A DNA stretch of 64,000 nt from Ktedonospora formicarum. Lineage in GTDB: Bacteria; Chloroflexota; Ktedonobacteria; Ktedonobacterales; Ktedonobacteraceae. The stretch covers positions 1,922,001 through 1,986,000 of the forward strand of contig NZ_BNJF01000001.1 of the NCBI RefSeq assembly GCF_016587355.1. Reading direction: 5' to 3'. The stretch's first letter is position 1. Every line of letters begins with the position of its first letter. A program made the position numbers and the translations under genes. This document shows, piece after piece, positions 58,143-64,000 of the stretch. A model generated the notes under the pieces. The model was given only the letters and a program-made list of their open reading frames with translations, ran no database searches and was not told the origin of the DNA.

Positions 58143-59735
58143 ATGCAACATTGCCGATATTGCGGTGCGGAATTGCCATCAGAAGATGCGCGCTTCTGTG
58201 GCAACTGTGGACGATCAATCTCCACATCGACACTTGCCAACGCACCCATGACTCCGTCTACTAACGATAGTCGTCCCCTGGCTGATGCCCCTACTATGCG
58301 AGCAACACCATCCCAACCAGCACCTGCCCCAATGCCACAGGACACAAATATTGCGACAGACGGCTTCTCTTTTCAGGAATATCAGACTCCACTCAAAGAG
58401 GATCCAGGTCAGCAAGTTGCCCCAGAGCGAGCGAATTATCAAGCAGGTGAGCATTTCGGAGTATCCGCAGTAGAGCAACCATCAAGCTCACGCCCATTAC
58501 CCTCTGGCACAGTCCCCCCTCCTGTTCCGCAAAGCGGCTATCCTGCCGCACCTGCGGCGCCACCAACGCCACCGTTTCCTCCCCAAGCCGTGCCCGCGCA
58601 ACCAGGAATTTACCCTCCCCCCGTCACGCCATCTCAGGCTAGCGGACTCTATCAGAGTGTACCCGCGCAACCGGGGGCCTATCCCCCTCCCATCGCGCCC
58701 GCCCAAAGTGGGGCTTATCCCCAAGCGGTTCCAGTACAGCCCGGTGGTTATCCGCCTCAGACGCCGCCTGCCTTCCCTGGAGGTTATCCCCAGGGTGGTC
58801 CTTATCAGCCGCCCCAACGCAAACCCTGGCTGAGCAGCACAGCCGGTAAAGTAACACTTGCCATTATTATTATCGCCGTTATCCTGGGTGGAGCAGGAAG
58901 CATACTCATCTATCAAATGACGCGCCCCAAGCCCATCATCACAGTCAGCAGTGATTATAAGGTAGGCAATGAGCCTGCTGGAGCAAGCACTACAATCCTA
59001 CGCGTAACGGGACAACAATTCTCAGGAAGCTCAACCATCACATTCTTACTTGATAACAAGCCCCTCGCCTCTCAATCCATGGCGATCAGCGACCAGGATG
59101 GGAAGTTCAACAGTAATCTCAAAATTGATGAAGGCTGGAGTATTGGCAAACATACGCTAACAGCAAAAGATGCCGGAGGCTATACCACACAAACAGGTAT
59201 CTCCGTCAATATCGTTACCCCTGGGCAGGCTAAGACGCCTGGTCCGAAAGACGCGCCCTCCGATGATCAGAGCTTTAACCTGGAGGTGCTTCTCACGGGA
59301 CGAGATACCGTAAGTGGAAACCCATACACAGCTAAAATGACTCTGATTGTTACCGGGCATCCAGATCCCACAGGAGGAAGCGTCTGCACCCAATATGCTG
59401 ATGGCACCCCCCATACCAACTCAGGTATCAGCAATGGTGCGACAATCAAAGAGACAGCTACCACTCAATGCCAGGGAACCTATAAAGGTGGCAAAATAGA
59501 CTATAACGAGAAGCTGCTACAAGATACGCTCGAAATTACACAGCAAGGACAAACATTCAAATGCACGCTTAATACGACCAATACCCAGTTCCATATCGAG
59601 GGGTCGTTTGAGAGCAAAAGTACAGCCAGTGGCAGCTTTGATAGCGGGACTCAATCCTATAGCTGTAATATTCCAGGAACCTCCTCCCTCCAATCCCATG
59701 ACACAGGTACCTGGACCGGCTTTAAAGCATCCTAA
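58143..59735 (+). CDS. Zinc-ribbon, Pro-rich single-pass protein with Ig-like and four-cysteine external domains
   Basis: 530 residues from ATG 58143 (GGAGG 8 nt upstream). Residues 1-25 form a zinc ribbon (Cys at 4, 7, 19, 22). A long Pro/Ala/Gln/Tyr-rich cytoplasmic tail (about 30-235) has repeated AYPPPI/AQSGAYPQ-type units. One membrane helix follows (VTLAIIIIAVILGGAGSILI), then an external Ig-like domain (ITVSSDYKVGNEPAGASTTI) and a domain with GGSVCTQYADG, CQGTYKGGKIDYNEK and FKCTLNTTNTQF. The last two parts are homologous to the upstream gene. The zinc ribbon and tail suggest a cytoplasmic partner, the external part a ligand. Function unknown. Confidence 0.8.
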   Translation: MQHCRYCGAELPSEDARFCGNCGRSISTSTLANAPMTPSTNDSRPLADAPTMRATPSQPAPAPMPQDTNIATDGFSFQEYQTPLKEDPGQQVAPERANYQAGEHFGVSAVEQPSSSRPLPSGTVPPPVPQSGYPAAPAAPPTPPFPPQAVPAQPGIYPPPVTPSQASGLYQSVPAQPGAYPPPIAPAQSGAYPQAVPVQPGGYPPQTPPAFPGGYPQGGPYQPPQRKPWLSSTAGKVTLAIIIIAVILGGAGSILIYQMTRPKPIITVSSDYKVGNEPAGASTTILRVTGQQFSGSSTITFLLDNKPLASQSMAISDQDGKFNSNLKIDEGWSIGKHTLTAKDAGGYTTQTGISVNIVTPGQAKTPGPKDAPSDDQSFNLEVLLTGRDTVSGNPYTAKMTLIVTGHPDPTGGSVCTQYADGTPHTNSGISNGATIKETATTQCQGTYKGGKIDYNEKLLQDTLEITQQGQTFKCTLNTTNTQFHIEGSFESKSTASGSFDSGTQSYSCNIPGTSSLQSHDTGTWTGFKAS

Positions 59736-59773
59736 AAGCCTGGCTCACCTTGCTTCATCTCATATGACACAAC

Positions 59774-59818
59774 AATGGGAAGTGCGAAGAGATTTAAGAA
59801 CACTTCGCACCTCCCATT
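59774..59818 (+). terminator. Terminator after the zinc-ribbon surface-protein gene
   Basis: 16-bp stem AATGGGAAGTGCGAAG with one mismatch to its partner arm and a 13-nt loop, 38 bp after the stop codon. Confidence 0.7.
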
Positions 59819-59915
59819 ATTATCGGTTTATCCTCGCACACAGCACATATTTGGTACCGATGACTATCCTGAAAGAGGGTTACCATTATCACAAGCAAGA
59901 GGATAGGTCGTCAAA

Positions 59916-60374
59916 ATGCGCTCTAACAAGGATTCTGACCTATATAAAGTATTGCAAATTTTAACCCACAACCCATTGATACGCTGGCGTATCCAATGCT
60001 ATATCTGCATCTTTCTCCTGGGCTGGCTCTTCGCTACGCTGCTCGAACACCTGCTCTGGTTCTCGCTCTCAATGCCTTTCTCCTTGACCCAACTTGGTCT
60101 TCCGCTACTTTTGCTGGGGGCGGCCCATTTGACCCTCTTCCCAGAACTGGCCTCACCAGTTGGACATTCCTCCTGGCAAGAACAGACGCGCCTGCTTCTA
60201 ATTAATATAGCGTTTGTATTGGTTGTTCTGCCTGCATTCCTGGCATTCCTCCCCTTTCAGATCCCATCTTTCACATGGTCCTGGCCCATGACGATAATTT
60301 TGGCTCTGGGCACCACCTTCTTTACGCTGCACTTACTACATAAGCCTCGTCAAAGAACCGTATGGTACAATTGA
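59916..60374 (+). CDS. Four-helix membrane protein, unknown
   Basis: 152 residues with four hydrophobic segments (CYICIFLLGWLFATLLEHLL, LTQLGLPLLLLGAAHLTLF, LLINIAFVLVVLPAFLAFLP, WPMTIILALGTTFFTLHLL) and a short basic tail. No conserved polar motif stands out. A GAGGATAGG stretch lies before the ATG. The next gene starts 73 bp downstream on the same strand and also encodes a small membrane protein, so the two may be co-transcribed. I do not recognise the family. Confidence 0.6.
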   Translation: MRSNKDSDLYKVLQILTHNPLIRWRIQCYICIFLLGWLFATLLEHLLWFSLSMPFSLTQLGLPLLLLGAAHLTLFPELASPVGHSSWQEQTRLLLINIAFVLVVLPAFLAFLPFQIPSFTWSWPMTIILALGTTFFTLHLLHKPRQRTVWYN

Positions 60375-60447
60375 GAAAGAAGAATACAATATAAGGAGTT
60401 TGTAGAGACACAGAAGGGCCCCATTATAAGTAGGAAGGCGTGGCGAC

Positions 60448-60909
60448 ATGCGATATCAGACAAAGCGTAAACAGAGCAGTAATCAATCAAGAGTCTCTAG
60501 TCAATCTCACTGGTGGGTGTGGTGGACATGCTTTTGGGGGGCATACTGGCTTTTTCATCAATGGTTGATCGCTCTCGGAGCTTTGCTTGTTTGCGCTCTC
60601 GTCTATACAGCCTGGAAGCATGACTGGCTGCATAGACGTAAGCCAACTATTATCTATGTAAGCCGACCAGTTCCGACGTCTACACAAATATTTGATACGC
60701 AACGTTCCTATGAGCAAGGCTACCAGGCGGCAGAAACACTGGAAGATCGGTCAAATCCTGATACAGCTTATTATCAATATGAGCAGCCACAAACGCACTA
60801 TCCAGAGCAGGAACCGCCCGGTATGGTGTTCCCAATTGAGCGGCATAGGCTCCCTATACCTCAAGCATCCTCGGAAAACGAAAGCTCCTCCAATTCGGAG
60901 AGCGCCTGA
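60448..60909 (+). CDS. Small membrane protein with acidic tail, unknown
   Basis: 153 residues. A basic Gln/Ser-rich N-terminus is followed by a Trp-rich segment (HWWVWWTCFWGAYWLFHQWL) that with IALGALLVCALVYTAW forms two membrane helices. A cytoplasmic tail rich in Gln, Glu, Pro and Tyr (AYYQYEQPQTHYPEQEPPGM) ends in a Ser/Glu/Asn run. GGAAGG lies 9 nt before the ATG. Its last 49 bp overlap the 3' end of the convergent gene on the other strand. Family unknown. Confidence 0.6.
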   Translation: MRYQTKRKQSSNQSRVSSQSHWWVWWTCFWGAYWLFHQWLIALGALLVCALVYTAWKHDWLHRRKPTIIYVSRPVPTSTQIFDTQRSYEQGYQAAETLEDRSNPDTAYYQYEQPQTHYPEQEPPGMVFPIERHRLPIPQASSENESSSNSESA

Positions 60910-61316
60910 GCAACCTCCTGATAACAAGGCTCCCACAGGTCCAGGAGGGATTGAAATTTGGCTACAATATCCTGATCACTTGTCTCTTGAAGCCAGCGCC
61001 TGGTCTTTTCAATCTGGCAGCTTTGCTCCATAAGCCAGACATGTACTCTCTCCTTAACGGCATTGACCGCATCAGCACGCGTCGACAAATAAGCGATAGT
61101 GATCTCATTACCAGAAGTTGGCAGCAGCGTTATTTGCAGGAGGGCGGAATGCCGCAGACGCTCTCCTTGATAAACAAAAACTTCACGCAACAGGAAGCGC
61201 CCATACGTTCGTACAACCGTACCGGTTTCTTGAGTAAGGTGCATAAGGCTTCCACTTTCGTAGGGATTTACCAGCGTTGGCACCCTTTCAGCAAAGGAAT
61301 ATCCCAATTTACTCAT
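60861..61316 (-). CDS. Conserved-looking soluble protein, unknown
   Basis: 151 residues without membrane segment: MSKLGYSFAERVPTLVNPYE at the start, a beta-rich middle (VVRTYGRFLLREVFVYQGER, then LLQITLLPTSGNEITIAYLS) and a helical C-terminus (IEKTRRWLQETSDQDIVAKF). The start is uncertain; an ATG 72 bp downstream has a better GGAAG site. Its 3' end overlaps the convergent membrane-protein gene by 49 bp. A plus-strand frame over the same bases lacks features. I do not recognise the family. Confidence 0.55.
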   Translation of the reverse strand: MSKLGYSFAERVPTLVNPYESGSLMHLTQETGTVVRTYGRFLLREVFVYQGERLRHSALLQITLLPTSGNEITIAYLSTRADAVNAVKERVHVWLMEQSCQIEKTRRWLQETSDQDIVAKFQSLLDLWEPCYQEVAQALSELEELSFSEDA

Positions 61317-61759
61317 CCTGTATAGCGGCAGGCTGATTCTCTGTATCAGTCTACCTTATGCCTTTTCGGAGGCGAACAGTATACGAAAAGACCTTAAAAC
61401 ATCCCAAAGGACACGCTCTCAAAATGAGAGCGTTACAAAGTTCACTACATTTTTGCCCGTTATGTATTTAGACGCAAAAGGGCTGAAATCGTTTCAAGTA
61501 CGCCTATCCTACCCTCTACAGGTACCATTCTCAACAGGACCTTTGTTCTACGATAGCGGAGTTGTTACCTTACACAGGCTCAAACTCTGCGCATACATAT
61601 ACAGAGATTAAGCATCCTGAGCGCTGCTGTGAGAGCGCCTCTATTCACGTATTCTCCACACACTTACATCAAGAGATCGGCGTCTATCGCTTTCGTTACT
61701 ATAAGCGTGTTCATTGAAAAGCGCAACTCTAGTGAGCGCACATGCCCAAAAGGATAGGA
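61317..61759. other. Gene-free stretch before the FtsX permease 3' end
   Basis: About 440 bp. One small hairpin ACGCTCTCA/TGAGAGCGT (61413-61433) may be a weak terminator for the minus-strand permease gene. No other element is visible. Confidence 0.4.
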
Positions 61760-64000
61760 CTACTGGTAGCGCAGAGCCTCAGCAGGAGCAATCCGGCCAG
61801 CTTGCCAGGCCGGCAAAAGCGCTCCTAAAAATGATGAGAACAAGGAGACACCAACTATCAGAGCCAGATAATACCAGGGAATATTAAATGTCAATCCAGT
61901 CTGATATTGCTCAAAGAAGTTGGCAGCAAAGATGTTGCGAGAGAGCACCACCCCTAGAACAACGCCGAGAATACTCCCAAATGCACCTACTAGAAATGAC
62001 TCCAATAGGAGGGCTTGCCATACCATACGGCGACTACAGCCAAGCGCACGCAACATACCAATCTGCTGGCGCCGCTCTATTACCGCTCGCGTTCCCGTAA
62101 TCGCGAGGGCCGCAACTCCTAGCAAGAGAGTTACACCTACGACCCCAATCAGAATGTTGCTCAGCAGAATACGCGGACCTCGAATTTGCCAGATCACATC
62201 CTCCAAAACTGTCGTTTCCAGGCCATAATCCAGATAGGCAGACCCCAACGCAAGCGCGAGTGCACGCTTGTCCTCTCCCTGCGCGACCTTAAAATAATAG
62301 GTCCGAGACTGTGGTGATGTCTGAGAAGAAGATATACTCGTCAGGTTCTTCAGGCTGGCAGGGGAGCGTGGAATATAGAGGCCAAAATGAGCAGCATCAC
62401 TATTATCAACAACACCTATGACAGTAACTTTCATCGCCTGCTTCACACTGGGGCCAGTCAACCAGAGAGGCACAGCGGCAAAGCTCTTATCGCCCTGCGA
62501 GACCCCACTCATTGAGAAAGCATTCTCGGGCTCAATATTCGGTGGCACTGCCGGAACAGTCACGATACTGGGTGCTGGCACTGAAGGGTCATACACAGGA
62601 AAGGGAGAACGATACGGCAGCGCACTGCTATCGATCAGCGCATAGTCTGGGTGCTGCCTCAACGCCTCCCAGACAGCGGCATCACTTCCGAAACCACTGG
62701 CGCGCGCTGAGAGATGCAAACCATACCCTTGCAAAAAACCACCATCTACGATCTGTGCGGGGTAAACACTCCAGCGTGGCACACTCGCACTCAATTGGAT
62801 GACACCGACAGAAGTTGTGCTCCGCTCACCTATCGCTGAAAACTGTGCTGGATCTATGCCCCGGTCTGCTAACGACTGAGAGAGGTCCGGTAACGACTTA
62901 AAATAGGCTGTGGCCTGAATATCATATCCCCCCGTTTGCTGATCAATATCGGCATAGCTATTCTGTACCGAATTAGTAATCACGCCCATTACAGTCATAG
63001 CAAATACGACCATGCTAAACATAACCACGCTCAAACCCATGCGAAAACGCCGGTGTAGCGGGTAGGCAGACGCGAGTCGCAAAGTTGCATACATTCGAGG
63101 AAACAGAGACCAGAACCGCAATAGAGGCGAAATGAACAGGCCCATATTAGCCACAATAGCCCAGGTCGCTCCCAGTACCATCATGATACCCGCAACAAAA
63201 AAGATCTCTATCCCCCCTGAAAACGACGGAAACCCAATGCCGCGAGAATATCAAATGGAAGCGCCCAGTATGCAAGCAACAATGCCCCTGAAAGCGCCGC
63301 GAAAAGACCACTCGAAACGCGTCGCGCACGCGTACGATTATCATGCCCCCTTACCCACAAATTAAAGCGATAGAATAAATGCTCTGTCAGGGCCTTCAAC
63401 ATGAGTCCAGCCCCTACTACTAGTAGCGAAAAACCCAGTGAGAAGGGAAGGACCTTCCCTTCTCGCAAACCAAGAGCAAAGAGCCACCAACCAGCTAGCA
63501 GAGGCAAAATCCCTGCTTCCGCCAGAAAGACACCAGTTCCCGTAATCGTCTCCGGCACAATCTCAAGCATAGCCCTCCGGGCTTGCCGCCAGCGTGATAC
63601 GAGCGGAGATGAATGCTCTCCAGCCTGCTTATGAACATCTTCACGCGGAGCAGGCGGTCGAAAAAGCCCTTTCAAAACCAGCCATAGCCTCTGGAACGAC
63701 TCACGCAAGGACGCATTTTGGATGGGCTCTGGCAGATCACGTAGCGCCTCAATGACATTCATGCGGCTCACTAGCCATGAAGAGAGGACTACTGAGCAGA
63801 ATGTAAAGATAACTCCCAGGCAGTAAGCAATAATAAAGCTCCTGGGTTGGGCACTAAACTTTAGCGGGAAATCAAAGCGCTCCATGATCGGACGCAAAAA
63901 CCAGATCAAGGCTGCTCCTCCACCAACCCCCAGCAAAAGCCCTACAAATGAAGCCAGGACATCGTAGACGGCCCCCTCAAAGAGAAACATTAAGATTACG
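61760..64000 (-). pseudogene. FtsX/MacB-type ABC permease, one frameshift, 5' end outside window
   Basis: The gene enters from the right edge (no stop before base 64000) and runs to 61760. The first visible frame (to 63208) has FtsX-type segments GAVYDVLASFVGLLLGVGGG and IAYCLGVIFTFCSVVLSSWL with SRMNVIEALRDLPEP, then four helices. At the C6 run 63212-63217 it shifts; one added base yields IEIFFVAG and then MMVLGATWAIVANMGLFISP. The second frame carries an external MacB-like domain (about 62280-62960) and a final FtsX core: VTLLLGVAALAITGTRAVIE with RRQQIGMLRALGCSRRMVW and ALLPAWQAGRIAPAEALRYQ. It would work with a LolD-like ATPase, encoded elsewhere. Confidence 0.88.

Overview
This 64 kb window looks like chromosomal DNA of a Chloroflexota bacterium, most likely class Ktedonobacteria. 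That is an inference from gene content: a MurF-alanine racemase fusion, a 23S rRNA gene with no 16S or 5S beside it, a WD40 Ser/Thr kinase, an ECF sigma/anti-sigma operon, and many Pro-rich or zinc-ribbon membrane proteins with extracellular domains. Composition is moderate GC. I see no prophage, IS element, CRISPR array or tRNA gene. The window cuts a gene at each end.

Layout. 1-7.7 kb (+): tail of a membrane peptidase-like protein, dprA, a murF-alr fusion, a YegS/DgkB-type lipid kinase and a dynamin-like GTPase. 7.7-20.7 kb (-): an APC amino-acid permease, a GC-rich small membrane protein, an SDR and a Gfo/Idh/MocA oxidoreductase, a four-gene 2-oxo-acid dehydrogenase operon (E1alpha, E1beta, E2, frameshifted E3) and leuA-leuC-leuD. 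21-25.6 kb: two Yip1-family paralogs separated by an MFS exporter of different composition, then a small XRE regulator. 26-29.8 kb (-): ECF sigma, membrane-anchored putative anti-sigma and a solute-binding lipoprotein with no transporter partners. 30-40.4 kb: DUF1028, NUDIX, a Fe-S flavin oxidoreductase, a three-copy palindromic repeat, a frameshifted urocanase, an ABC exporter pair and queG. 40.4-43.8 kb (-): 23S rRNA with its own promoter, processing stem and terminator. 44-52 kb: a small gene behind a highly structured leader, an HxlR regulator with a palindromic operator, a split NYN-domain protein, M42 peptidase, serine hydrolase, MBL hydrolase and small membrane proteins. 52.9-61.3 kb: the WD40 kinase with a lipoprotein, two related four-cysteine surface proteins and several unrecognised membrane proteins. 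61.8-64 kb (-): an FtsX-type permease that runs off the window.

Three patterns stand out. First, the 23S unit is complete and self-contained: two 38-nt arms flank only the 23S gene. Second, all six reading-frame breaks (lpd twice, hutU, a membrane protein, a surface protein, the FtsX permease) are single-base losses in G or C runs, which suggests sequencing undercalls rather than gene decay. Third, many genes end in very long, nearly perfect hairpins, one of them with the queG stop codon at its loop. The best candidates for undescribed biology are the nested-helix leader at 44.1 kb, the sigma/anti-sigma/orphan binding-protein operon, the four-cysteine surface family and the split NYN protein.
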